Shown here: in pieces, positions 1 to 6,769 of the stretch
Position numbering within the stretch: the first letter of the stretch is position 1
Layout of the letters: every line of letters starts with the position of its first letter
NCBI GenBank assembly: GCA_002293315.1
Contig: DBCZ01000048.1
Span: 25,200 to 35,792, forward strand
Length of the DNA: 10,593 nucleotides
Direction of reading: 5' to 3'
Origin: Ruminococcaceae bacterium UBA945
GTDB lineage: Bacteria; Bacillota; Clostridia; Oscillospirales; Acutalibacteraceae
Program-made: the position numbers and the translations under genes
The notes under the pieces: generated by a model
Database searches by the model: none
Seen by the model: only the letters and a program-made list of their open reading frames with translations
What the model was told of the DNA's origin: nothing

Positions 1-545
1 ATCCCGTCGGGCGGCTCGATAAAGACTCAGAGGGCTTGCTCATAATGACGAACGACGGCGCGTTTGCGAACATGGTTATCCACCCCAAAACGCATGTTTC
101 AAAGACTTACCGCGTCACTGTGCGCCCGAGCATTGATGAAGAGCAGCTTAATCAAATAACAACAGGCATAATAATAGACGGCAGAAAAACTGCACCCGCA
201 AGGGTACGCGTACGTGAGGAGCAGGACGGCCGCGTGGTGCTGGAAATCATTCTTTACGAGGGCAGAAACCGCGAAATCCGCAAAATGTGCGAGGCGGTGG
301 GGCTTGAGGTTGCGAGGCTCAAAAGAATCGCGATCGGTCCGGTGAAGCTGGGAATGCTTAAGCAGGGCAAATACAGAGAGCTCACCAAAGAGGAGATGAA
401 GGCGCTTTCGGCTGCGGCGCAGAAGGGAGACAGAAATGATAGAGATTCTGCCAATGGAGGACAGAGAAAAAGAGGCGCTTATGTTAAAAGAGGCGGCGTC
501 AAAGGGGGAGGCAAGAATCCTCGCAATGACAGACGGAGAAGCTGA
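1..545 (+). CDS. rluB: RsuA/RluB-family rRNA pseudouridine synthase, 5'-truncated by window edge
   Basis: This is the C-terminal part of a pseudouridine synthase that isomerises uridine in rRNA; in Firmicutes this family is usually RluB, acting on 23S rRNA. The open frame enters from the left edge, with its first full codon at position 3. It opens with P-V-G-R-L-D, the family signature; the Asp at 18-20 is the expected catalytic residue. D-S-E-G-L-L and T-N-D-G follow, then K-T-Y-R-V-T-V and E-G-R-N-R-E-I-R-K-M. The N-terminal S4 RNA-binding domain would lie outside the window. The catalytic fold should end near the R-E-L-T-K-E-E segment (about 375-396). The remaining tail of nearly 50 residues is rich in Lys, Arg and Gly, looks disordered, and mostly overlaps the next gene in another frame. 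RluB rather than RsuA or RluE/F is inferred from the lineage. Confidence 0.88.
   Translation, partial: PVGRLDKDSEGLLIMTNDGAFANMVIHPKTHVSKTYRVTVRPSIDEEQLNQITTGIIIDGRKTAPARVRVREEQDGRVVLEIILYEGRNREIRKMCEAVGLEVARLKRIAIGPVKLGMLKQGKYRELTKEEMKALSAAAQKGDRNDRDSANGGQRKRGAYVKRGGVKGGGKNPRNDRRRS
423..429 (+). promoter_or_regulatory. Shine-Dalgarno site inside rluB that fixes the start of the next gene
   Basis: AAGGGAG lies six bases before the ATG at 436. It is much better placed than anything before the later in-frame ATGs at 454 and 481, so it supports a start inside rluB and therefore a long overlap between the two genes. Confidence 0.6.
436..545 (+). other. 110-nt out-of-frame overlap between rluB and the GNAT-like gene
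   Basis: The same bases encode the last 36 residues of the RluB tail and the first 36 residues of the small GNAT-like protein. The RluB frame reads as a basic Gly/Arg/Lys-rich stretch, while the other frame reads as an acidic helix rich in Glu. The A/G-rich bases explain both compositions. Both reading frames are plain in the sequence; whether both are translated is inferred from the ribosome site at 423-429 and from the continuity of the rluB frame. Confidence 0.6.
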
Positions 546-819
546 GCTGGGGTATGTCAGCGTTGAAATCTTCGGCGACACGGTTACTATCCATGAGATG
601 AAATCTCACGGATATGATTTCACAGTGCCGCCAGATGCCGAACACAGTTTTATCCTTGATTCTCTCATGCGGGCAGCGGCCTCTTACGGCGAAACTCATG
701 GCATGAGCAAGGTGGAGACGGCCTTTCCCGATTTCTTCAGCTTCCTTGAAGCGCGCCATTTTGAAACGGACGAACACAGAGCTTTTGCATCCATGGACAG
801 CATAATACATTATCTTTAG
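436..819 (+). CDS. Small degenerate GNAT-like protein, function unknown
   Basis: The product is 127 residues and I do not recognise it as a named protein. After an N-terminal helix rich in Glu and Lys comes a run of short strands (about residues 27-55), including a G-Y-V-S-V-E-I segment like the central sheet of GNAT acetyltransferases. A helix follows (S-F-I-L-D-S-L-M-R-A-A, about 71-81), then G-M-S-K-V-E-T and F-F-S-F-L-E-A-R-H-F, which resembles the closing part of a GNAT domain where an F-Y-x-x-x-G-F motif usually sits. The R/Q-x-x-G-x-G/A loop that binds the CoA pyrophosphate is missing, with V-P-P-D-A-E-H in its place, so acetyltransferase activity is doubtful. There is no signal peptide or membrane segment. 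The gene starts 110 nt before the rluB stop, in another frame, and is probably co-transcribed with rluB. The gene is likely real; the fold assignment is weaker. Confidence 0.65.
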   Translation: MIEILPMEDREKEALMLKEAASKGEARILAMTDGEAELGYVSVEIFGDTVTIHEMKSHGYDFTVPPDAEHSFILDSLMRAAASYGETHGMSKVETAFPDFFSFLEARHFETDEHRAFASMDSIIHYL

Positions 820-919
820 TTTTTTTACATCCGGAACTTGCCCCAAAAGGCGAAAGTGTGGTATAATAATCTTTAGCGAAATTGCCATGAAGTGAAATAA
901 ACGGATAGGATTTGATTAT
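820..919 (+). other. Intergenic leader region between the GNAT-like gene and yicC
   Basis: This 100-nt gap holds the yicC promoter and, from about 874, the presumed 5' leader. The A/T-rich start has a T-run at 820-826 but no GC-rich stem before it, so I see no factor-independent terminator. Transcription from rluB could therefore read through into yicC. The leader has no clear riboswitch-like fold. Confidence 0.6.
838..867 (+). promoter_or_regulatory. Extended -10 housekeeping promoter driving yicC and the downstream operon
   Basis: A perfect TATAAT at 862-867 is preceded by TG plus one base (859-861), the extended -10 arrangement. TTGCCC at 838-843 matches four of six bases of the -35 consensus, with an 18-base spacer. 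Transcription would start near 874, giving a 5' leader of about 46 nt before the yicC ATG at 920. It lies in the only sizeable non-coding gap of the window and is the only strong sigma-A-type promoter I found. Start position and activity are inferred. Confidence 0.75.
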
Positions 920-1798
920 ATGCTCAAAAGCATGACGGGCTACGGCAGACACGAGGACACCATATGCGGCAGACACATTGTTTTCGAAATCAGGGCGGTG
1001 AATCATAAGTTTTTCGAGTTTTCATCCAGGATAACACGCGGGTATATGTTCCTTGAAGACAAGATTAAGGCTTATGTGCAAAGCAAGATTTCAAGAGGCA
1101 AGGTGGATGTTTTCATTCAGATTGAAACGCTGGACGAGGCTGACGTGCAGGTGCTTGTAAATCATTCGCTTGCAAAGGGCTATGTTGACGCGCTGAACGA
1201 AGTGAAGGATAGGTATGGAATAGAAGAAGATATTTCTCTCAGAAGCCTTACTAGATTCTCCGATATTTTCACGGTGCATAAGGCGCCGGAGGACGAAGAG
1301 GAGATTATTTCCGCTGTCACAGGTGTCGCGGATACGGCTATCGCAAGCTTCATAAAAATGCGCGAGGCCGAGGGCGAAAGGCTCAAGGCGGATATTCTTT
1401 CGAGAGCCTCAAACATCATCTCAATTGTAGATACGATAGAAAAAACCTCGCCCGAAACCTTGAAGGAATATGAAAACAGGCTCAGGGCGAAGATAGACGA
1501 GGTGCTTGCAGACAGGCAAATCGACGAACAGCGCCTGCTCACTGAGGTGGCGATATTCTCGGATAAAATCGCGGTTGCCGAAGAAACGGTGCGCCTGAGA
1601 AGCCATTTCGCACAGCTCGAGAAGCTTTTAGAGGCACAAGAGCCAATCGGGCGCAAGATAGATTTCCTTGTGCAGGAGATGAACCGCGAGGCGAATACAA
1701 TCGGCTCAAAGTCGAACAATTCAAAGATAGCTTACATGATTGTGGATATAAAATCTGAAATTGAAAAGATTAGAGAGCAAGTGCAGAACGTTGAGTAA
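920..1798 (+). CDS. yicC: YicC/YloC-family endoribonuclease
   Basis: YicC/YloC proteins are cytoplasmic endoribonucleases linked to RNA turnover, including small-RNA decay in E. coli. The protein is 292 residues, normal for the family. It opens with M-T-G-Y-G-R (residues 5-10), followed by the N-H-K-F-F-E region and a S-R-G-K-V-D-V segment that closes the N-terminal conserved block. The C-terminal DUF1732 block starts near residue 203 with E-Q-R-L-L-T-E-V-A, and carries the family hallmark G-R-K-I-D-F-L followed by Q-E-M-N-R-E-A-N-T (residues 244-260). The middle is helical and charged. The ATG at 920 is preceded by a TAGGAT-like ribosome site at 906-911. It is the first gene after the extended -10 promoter, and remA follows 20 nt later, the usual arrangement in Firmicutes. 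Confidence 0.95.
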   Translation: MLKSMTGYGRHEDTICGRHIVFEIRAVNHKFFEFSSRITRGYMFLEDKIKAYVQSKISRGKVDVFIQIETLDEADVQVLVNHSLAKGYVDALNEVKDRYGIEEDISLRSLTRFSDIFTVHKAPEDEEEIISAVTGVADTAIASFIKMREAEGERLKADILSRASNIISIVDTIEKTSPETLKEYENRLRAKIDEVLADRQIDEQRLLTEVAIFSDKIAVAEETVRLRSHFAQLEKLLEAQEPIGRKIDFLVQEMNREANTIGSKSNNSKIAYMIVDIKSEIEKIREQVQNVE

Positions 1799-1818
1799 AT
1801 GCGGGGGCGAAAGAGTAA

Positions 1819-2058
1819 ATGGAGCTTATAAATATCGGCTTTGGCAGCATGGTTTCATCTGATAAAATTCTGGCAATTGTCAGCTCGGAATCAGCGCCGA
1901 TTAAGAGAATTGTGCAGGAGGCGAAGGAGAAAAAGCAGCTTGTAGACGCCACCTTCGGGCGAAAAACAGGCGCAGTTATCATCACAACATCTGACGCTGT
2001 TATTATCTCCTCTCTTACGCCGGATAGAATAGCCGCAAAGCTCGGCAAGGAGGGTTAG
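1819..2058 (+). CDS. remA: RemA family extracellular matrix regulator (DUF370)
   Basis: RemA is a small DNA-binding protein that forms ring-shaped oligomers; in Bacillus subtilis it activates matrix and osmoprotection genes. The 79-residue product matches the family along its length: I-N-I-G-F-G-S-M-V at 4-12, S-A-P-I-K-R at 25-30, L-V-D-A-T-F-G-R-K at 41-49 and V-I-I-S-S near 60-64. Aligned from memory with the B. subtilis protein, the DNA-contacting basic positions (R18, R50, R51 there) correspond to K16, R48 and K49, so charge is kept. The ribosome site is weak (G-rich 1803-1807, or AAAGAG at 1810-1815). The stop codon is one base from the gmk ATG, so the two are probably translated together. 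In Clostridia its targets are less well known than in Bacillus. Confidence 0.93.
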   Translation: MELINIGFGSMVSSDKILAIVSSESAPIKRIVQEAKEKKQLVDATFGRKTGAVIITTSDAVIISSLTPDRIAAKLGKEG

Positions 2059-2059
2059 C

Positions 2060-2659
2060 ATGAAGGGGCTTCTTATTATAATCGCCTCACCCTCGGGAGG
2101 CGGCAAAGGTTCAGTTATCAAGCATATTATCGGCGGCAGCACGAAGTATTCCGTCTCCGCCACAACGAGAAAACCGCGCCCCGGCGAGATAGACGGCAAG
2201 CATTATTTCTTTGTTACGCGTGAAGAGTTCGAGAAGATGATTGCTGCGGGCGAGATGCTTGAATATGCCGAGTATCTTGGAAACTATTACGGCACGCCGA
2301 AATCGCCGGTGGAAAAATGGCTTGACGAGGGCGACGATATTATCCTTGAGATAGAGATTCAAGGTGCTGCGCAGGTGAAAGAAAAGATGCCGGAATGCGT
2401 TTCAATCTTTCTGCTTCCGCCGTCAATGGAGATTCTCGAAAAGCGGTTGACAGGCCGCGGCACAGAGACTCCGGAGGTTATAAAAGGACGGATAGAGGTT
2501 GCGAAGGTTGAGATAGAGGAGGCGCGCAGGTTTGATTATATAGTCGTAAATGACAGGCTTGAAGACGCCGTCACTGATGTAAAGGCGATAATAACGGCTG
2601 AAAAGCTTAAATATAGAAGAAACGAAGAAATCATAGAAAGGGTGCTAAAAGATGCTTAA
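2060..2659 (+). CDS. gmk: Guanylate kinase
   Basis: This enzyme phosphorylates GMP to GDP using ATP, feeding GTP and (p)ppGpp pools. It has 199 residues, the usual length. The P-loop is S-P-S-G-G-G-K-G-S at residues 10-18, with Lys16 binding phosphate. Ser replaces the Gly commonly seen at its first position, but Ala occurs there in E. coli, so this does not suggest loss of activity. The GMP-binding region follows: T-T-R-K-P-R-P-G-E, G-K-H-Y-F-F, G-N-Y-Y-G-T-P and E-I-E-I-Q-G-A-A-Q-V-K. The lid region G-R-G-T-E-T is present. A strong Shine-Dalgarno (AAGGAGGG, 2047-2054) sits inside the end of remA. The 3' end overlaps rpoZ by 8 nt. The gmk-rpoZ pairing is conserved widely in bacteria. Confidence 0.97.
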   Translation: MKGLLIIIASPSGGGKGSVIKHIIGGSTKYSVSATTRKPRPGEIDGKHYFFVTREEFEKMIAAGEMLEYAEYLGNYYGTPKSPVEKWLDEGDDIILEIEIQGAAQVKEKMPECVSIFLLPPSMEILEKRLTGRGTETPEVIKGRIEVAKVEIEEARRFDYIVVNDRLEDAVTDVKAIITAEKLKYRRNEEIIERVLKDA

Positions 2660-2855
2660 ACCATCGGCAAATATCATCAAAACGCCGCATAAGAGCTATT
2701 ATTCGCTCGTTATTGCGGTGGCAAAGCTGGCAAGAGAAATCACAGAGGAGGCCGAGAGGGACGGCGAGATTCTCATCGAGAAGCCCGTTGATTTGGCTGT
2801 GCAGGAATTTGTGGAGAACAAGTTCAAAATTATCGAACCCGACATCGAATACTGA
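2652..2855 (+). CDS. rpoZ: DNA-directed RNA polymerase omega subunit
   Basis: Omega supports the folding and assembly of the beta' subunit and, in some bacteria, takes part in ppGpp binding. The 67-residue product has the family pattern: M-L-K-P-S at the start, Y-Y-S-L-V-I-A-V-A-K-L-A-R near residues 16-28, and the K-P-V-D-L-A-V-Q-E-F helix near 44-53. The start overlaps the last 8 nt of gmk, which indicates translational coupling; a GAAAGGG-like site lies before it within gmk. The priA ATG is 12 nt after the stop. The length is typical of Firmicute omega proteins. The gene order (directly after gmk) adds confidence to an assignment that would be weaker on sequence alone. Confidence 0.93.
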   Translation: MLKPSANIIKTPHKSYYSLVIAVAKLAREITEEAERDGEILIEKPVDLAVQEFVENKFKIIEPDIEY

Positions 2856-2867
2856 TAAGGATGGATT

Positions 2868-5309
2868 ATGCAAAAATATGCCGAGGTCGCGATCGAAAAC
2901 GCTGTCTATCACTTCGACAAGCCTTTTTCATACCTGATTCCTGAGAAGCTTGAGGCGGCACTGAAGTCCGGTATGCGGGTTTTTGTGCCTTTCGGAGCGG
3001 GAAACAGGCTTCGCGTGGCGATGGTTCTCTCTATAGATGAAAAGCCTGTTGAGGGCGCTAAGGAAATCGCTGAAATCCTTGATAAAGAGACCGTGCTTTC
3101 GGATAATATGCTGAAGCTCGCGAAGTGGATGAAGAATAGATATTTTTGCACGGCTTATGACGCAATCAGGCCGATGATTCCGTCGGGGCTGAATTTCAAA
3201 ATCAAGCCCAGCTATGTTTTAAGCGATGACTTCAAAGACTTTGATGAAGAGGCGTACAGTGTCGTCGCGTGGAATATCATAAGCTTCCTGAAAAAGGCGG
3301 GCAAGAGCGTGGCTTTTGAAAAGCTCGCGAAGGAATTCGGCATCACGGAGGATAACCCGGATTTCCAGCGGCTTATTGACGAGAAGATAGCATTGAAAGT
3401 GAATATTGCAGCCGCGAGGATTAGGGACGCTCTCTCAAAAATGGTGCGCCCCGTTTCTGATTTCTCCGGCACTTTAACCAAGCGTCAGCAAAGCGTGTAT
3501 GAAACCCTGCTTGATGCTGGAACGGTCACCGAGCGCGAGCTTCGCTATTTCACAGGCGCGTCGGCGGCGCTTATCAAGGCGCTTGCCGACAAAGGCGCGG
3601 CGGAGATTTTCGAGTATGAGGTTTACCGCAGGCCGAAATCGTTTCATGTCATAACGGAGAACGAAGAAGAGATAATGCTTTCAAAGGCTCAGGAAAAGGT
3701 GTACTCCGAGCTTGAAAAGGAATATGCCGCCGGCAAATTCTCAACGAGCCTCTTATACGGCGTGACAGGCAGCGGCAAGACTTCCGTCTTCATGAAGCTG
3801 ATTCAAAAGGTGTTTGCTGACGGCCGAGCTGTGATAATCATGGTGCCGGAAATTTCACTCACATCGCAGACGATTGCTCTTTTCTCCGAGCGCTTCGGTG
3901 AAAACATCGCAGTTTTCCATAGCGGGCTTTCCCTCGGGGAACGCGCTGATGAGTGGAAGCGCGTCAAGAGGGGCGAGGCAAGAATCGTGATAGGCACGCG
4001 CTCCGCGGTTTTTGCGCCGGTTTCAAATTTGGGGCTGATTGTGATTGACGAGGAGCAGGAGCATTCATATAAATCCGAATCCTCTCCTCGATATGACGCG
4101 AGGGAGGTTGCGCGCTGGCGCTGTGCAAGTGAAAACGCCATGTGCCTGCTCTCTTCGGCTACGCCGTCAGTTGAATCTTTTTATATGAGCCGCTCGGGCA
4201 GATATACCTTACATGAGCTGCCGGAACGCTTTGGCGAGGCGGAAATCCCGAATGTGGAGCTGATAGATATGAACGCCGCCGATACGGTTGGCGCGGATTC
4301 TCTGATTAGCGTTCCGCTCTATGAAGCCATAAGGGATAATATTGAAGAGGAGCATCAGTCAATCATATTGCTTAACCGCAGAGGCTATCATCACTTCGCC
4401 ACCTGCAAGAGCTGCAAGGAAGTTATGATGTGTCCGAATTGCAGCATTTCGCTGACATATCACTCTGCAAATAACCGCCTGATGTGCCACTATTGCGGTG
4501 CGTCAATCAAGCTGCCCGTCAAATGCCCCAAGTGCGGCGGAATGGATATGGCTTTCCGCGGGCCGGGAACTCAACGGGTGGAGGAGGAGCTGGAGAAAAT
4601 CTTCCCGGATGCACGAATTCTGCGCGTAGACACCGATTCTATGTCCGGCAAGTTCTCGTTAGAAAAAAAGCTGGAGGAATTCTCCAGAGGCGAATATGAT
4701 ATTATGGTGGGCACGCAGATGGTCGCCAAAGGGTTAAATTTTGAAAACGTCACGCTTGTGGGTGTGGTTTCAGCGGATAATATACTGTTCAGCGATGACT
4801 TCCGCGGCAATGAACGCACCTTTGACCTCCTCACGCAGGTCGTGGGCAGGGCGGGCAGAGGGCGGTATAGCGGCACGGCGATGATTCAGACCTATGTGCC
4901 GGAAAATCCTTACTTACACCTCGCCGCGCAGCAGGATTACATCGGCTTCTATGAGAGGGAGATTCAATACAGAAAAGCGCTTTTGTATCCGCCGTTTCCA
5001 GATATTCTCGTCATTGGATTTGTAGGCGAGAGTGAAGCAGATGTGCGAAAGGCGGCAAATTCTTTCGTAGACGCGCTCATGAAAAAGGCGGAGAGCGAAC
5101 ACCGGGATATGCCCCTGCGGATTCTCAGCGCATCACCCGCGGCCGTGATGAAGGTCAGCAATAAGTTCAGATATAAGACGATTATAAAGTGCAGAAACAC
5201 AGATGAGTTCAGGCAAATGATTTCCGAAGAGTTGGTTTCCTTCGGGAAGAACAAAGAGCATTCCAAGGTGACCGCCCACGCGGACGCAAATCCGTATACA
5301 ATCTTATAA
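2868..5309 (+). CDS. priA: Primosomal protein N', replication restart helicase PriA
   Basis: PriA recognises stalled or repaired forks and reloads the replicative helicase. The 813-residue length fits the family. The N-terminal DNA-binding domain includes R-V-F-V-P-F-G-A-G-N-R near residues 38-48. The helicase core has Walker A G-V-T-G-S-G-K-T (298-305, Lys304), Walker B D-E-E-Q-E-H (394-399), an S-S-A-T-P motif and, late in the second lobe, V-G-R-A-G-R-G-R (659-666). Between the helicase lobes lie eight Cys in four C-x-x-C pairs (513/516, 522/525, 540/543, 553/556), the two zinc sites typical of PriA. All motifs are intact. AAGGA at 2857-2861 is the ribosome site. The gene follows rpoZ directly, where coaBC is normally found in Bacillus and many Clostridia. 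Confidence 0.97.
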   Translation: MQKYAEVAIENAVYHFDKPFSYLIPEKLEAALKSGMRVFVPFGAGNRLRVAMVLSIDEKPVEGAKEIAEILDKETVLSDNMLKLAKWMKNRYFCTAYDAIRPMIPSGLNFKIKPSYVLSDDFKDFDEEAYSVVAWNIISFLKKAGKSVAFEKLAKEFGITEDNPDFQRLIDEKIALKVNIAAARIRDALSKMVRPVSDFSGTLTKRQQSVYETLLDAGTVTERELRYFTGASAALIKALADKGAAEIFEYEVYRRPKSFHVITENEEEIMLSKAQEKVYSELEKEYAAGKFSTSLLYGVTGSGKTSVFMKLIQKVFADGRAVIIMVPEISLTSQTIALFSERFGENIAVFHSGLSLGERADEWKRVKRGEARIVIGTRSAVFAPVSNLGLIVIDEEQEHSYKSESSPRYDAREVARWRCASENAMCLLSSATPSVESFYMSRSGRYTLHELPERFGEAEIPNVELIDMNAADTVGADSLISVPLYEAIRDNIEEEHQSIILLNRRGYHHFATCKSCKEVMMCPNCSISLTYHSANNRLMCHYCGASIKLPVKCPKCGGMDMAFRGPGTQRVEEELEKIFPDARILRVDTDSMSGKFSLEKKLEEFSRGEYDIMVGTQMVAKGLNFENVTLVGVVSADNILFSDDFRGNERTFDLLTQVVGRAGRGRYSGTAMIQTYVPENPYLHLAAQQDYIGFYEREIQYRKALLYPPFPDILVIGFVGESEADVRKAANSFVDALMKKAESEHRDMPLRILSASPAAVMKVSNKFRYKTIIKCRNTDEFRQMISEELVSFGKNKEHSKVTAHADANPYTIL

Positions 5310-5321
5310 CGGGAGAAAAAG

Positions 5322-5837
5322 ATGGCTATCAGGAACATAGTGAAGGACGGAGACCCAATCCTCAAAAAGACCTGCCGAAAGGTGGAAGCTTTCGACGAAA
5401 AGCTCGGCGAGCTCATTGACGACATGATTGAGACGATGCGCGAATCCAACGGCGCGGGGCTTGCGGCACCGCAGGTCGGCTTTCTGAAGCAGGTTTGCGT
5501 CGTGGAGGCAGATGATTCAAAGCCGCCGGTGGAGCTTGTCAATCCGGAAATAATCGCCGAGGACGAAGAGCAGTTCGGCATGGAAGGCTGTCTTTCCTTT
5601 CCCGGACAATACGGGCTTGTGCGTCGCCCGAGGATTGTCACCGTGAGGGCGCAGGACAGGCACGGGAATTGGTTTGAGACCACAGGAGAAGACCTTGAAG
5701 CCAGGGCTTTCATGCACGAGGTTGACCATCTAAATGGTGTGACGTTCACATCTTTGGCTGAAAGAATGCTCTCACCCGAAGAGCTTGTGAGCGGCGATAT
5801 TCCCGAGCTCAAAACAGATGAAGAGGGTGAAGAATGA
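5322..5837 (+). CDS. def: Peptide deformylase
   Basis: This metalloenzyme removes the formyl group from the N-terminal Met of nascent proteins at the ribosome. The 171-residue product has all three family motifs: G-A-G-L-A-A-P-Q (44-51), E-G-C-L-S (88-92) and H-E-V-D-H (132-136). Cys90, His132 and His136 bind the metal and Glu133 is the catalytic base. Met131 stands where many family members have Gln just before the HExxH; this position varies among clostridial enzymes and need not affect activity. The C-terminal tail is acidic (E-L-K-T-D-E-E-G-E-E). GGGAGA at 5311-5316 is the ribosome site. The stop overlaps the fmt start as ATGA, coupling the deformylase to the enzyme that adds the formyl group. 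Confidence 0.97.
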   Translation: MAIRNIVKDGDPILKKTCRKVEAFDEKLGELIDDMIETMRESNGAGLAAPQVGFLKQVCVVEADDSKPPVELVNPEIIAEDEEQFGMEGCLSFPGQYGLVRRPRIVTVRAQDRHGNWFETTGEDLEARAFMHEVDHLNGVTFTSLAERMLSPEELVSGDIPELKTDEEGEE

Positions 5838-6769
5838 TGCGCGCCATTTTCATGGGAACGCCGGATTTTGCTGTTCCGTCACTTGAAAGGCTGATTGAGC
5901 GGCATGAGGTAATTGCCGTTTATTGCCAGCCGGATAAACCGAAGGGCAGAGGGCATAAAATGTTGCCGCCGCCTGTTAAGGAAGCTGCGCTCATGCACGG
6001 TATACCCGTTTATCAGCCCGAAATGCTCAAAGCTGACGAAGAGGTGCGGCGAATAGAAGACATGAAGCCCGAAGTAATAGTTGTGGTGGCATACGGCAAG
6101 CTGCTGCCGAAAGCAGTGCTGGATATTCCAAAGCTGGGCTGCATAAATGTTCATGGCTCGCTCTTGCCGAAATATCGCGGAGCCGCGCCAATTCAATGGG
6201 CTGTAATAAATGGTGACAAAATAAGCGGCGTTACGACGATGTACATGAACGAGGGAATGGACACGGGAGATATGATTCTCAAGCGCGAGCTTGAAATTGC
6301 CCCATGCGAAACAGCCGGGGAGCTTTTTGATAAGCTCAAAACAGTGGGTGCGGAGCTTTTGAGTGAAACGCTTGGTGAAATTGAAAGCGGCACGGCACCG
6401 AGAACACCGCAAAGCAATGATGAGGCAACATTGGCGCCGATGCTGAAAAAAGAAGACGGGCTGATAGATTTCACAAAAACCGCCGAGGAGATTAACAATC
6501 TCATTCGCGGACTGAACCCGTGGCCCTCGGCCTATGCGTTCATTGACGGCGTGAAGTTCAAGGTTCATTCAGCGGAGATAGTCCGTGAAGCGGGTGAAGC
6601 AGGCCAGCTGTGTACAGATGACGGCGAGATGAAGATATACTGCGGCAAAGATGCCCTGCTTCTAAAGGAAATTCAGCCGGAGAACAGCAAAAGAATGAGT
6701 GCAAGGGCTTACTTACTGGGTCACGATATAAAGAGCGGAAAAATTCAAACGGAGAGCTATGAAGACTGA
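5834..6769 (+). CDS. fmt: Methionyl-tRNA formyltransferase
   Basis: Fmt transfers a formyl group from 10-formyl-tetrahydrofolate to initiator Met-tRNA. The 311-residue length is normal. It begins with I-F-M-G-T-P-D-F-A-V-P (5-15), followed by L-P-P-P-V-K. The formyltransferase core is C-I-N-V-H-G-S-L-L-P, then Y-R-G-A-A-P-I-Q-W. Asn105, His107 and Asp143 (in G-M-D-T-G-D) match the catalytic triad of the GART family. The C-terminal domain that binds tRNA starts near residue 205, with N-P-W-P-S-A-Y-A in its first part. Two adjacent ATGs (5834, 5837) are possible starts; 5834 gives a 4-nt ATGA overlap with def and has GAGGG upstream at 5823-5827. The gene ends inside rsmB with an 11-nt overlap. 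Confidence 0.97.
   Translation: MMRAIFMGTPDFAVPSLERLIERHEVIAVYCQPDKPKGRGHKMLPPPVKEAALMHGIPVYQPEMLKADEEVRRIEDMKPEVIVVVAYGKLLPKAVLDIPKLGCINVHGSLLPKYRGAAPIQWAVINGDKISGVTTMYMNEGMDTGDMILKRELEIAPCETAGELFDKLKTVGAELLSETLGEIESGTAPRTPQSNDEATLAPMLKKEDGLIDFTKTAEEINNLIRGLNPWPSAYAFIDGVKFKVHSAEIVREAGEAGQLCTDDGEMKIYCGKDALLLKEIQPENSKRMSARAYLLGHDIKSGKIQTESYED

Noticed and set aside
400..545. Reading rluB and the GNAT-like gene as one frameshifted fusion
   Set aside because: The GNAT-like frame has a good Shine-Dalgarno and an ATG at 436, and the two proteins are unrelated; a frameshift is possible but not needed.
802..826. Possible terminator: ATAAT/ATTAT inverted repeat before a T-run
   Set aside because: The stem is five A-T pairs with a 2-nt loop, too weak for a factor-independent terminator.
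887..895. Mini open frame ATG-AAG-TGA in the yicC leader
   Set aside because: No Shine-Dalgarno is visible, and such a short frame is expected by chance.
1180..1719. 179-codon minus-strand open frame opposite yicC
   Set aside because: Ser/Ala-rich low-complexity translation with no motif; yicC is certain on the other strand.
1799..1831. Ten-residue open frame starting directly after the yicC stop and overlapping the remA start
   Set aside because: No convincing ribosome site and no conserved features; remA at 1819 explains the region.
2087..2113. Gmk P-loop starting with Ser instead of Gly, as a sign of an inactive enzyme
   Set aside because: E. coli Gmk has Ala there, and the Lys and the rest of the loop are intact.
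2713..2937. 74-codon plus-strand frame across the rpoZ/priA junction
   Set aside because: It reads rpoZ in another frame, giving Arg/Ser-rich sequence, and has no ribosome site of its own.
4964..5812. 282-codon open frame on the minus strand opposite the end of priA and def
   Set aside because: It is Ser-rich with no recognisable domain, lies opposite two certain genes and has no promoter or ribosome site; it is a codon-usage shadow.
5879..6568. 229-codon minus-strand open frame opposite fmt
   Set aside because: It is entirely inside fmt, whose motifs are intact, and the translation shows no domain.
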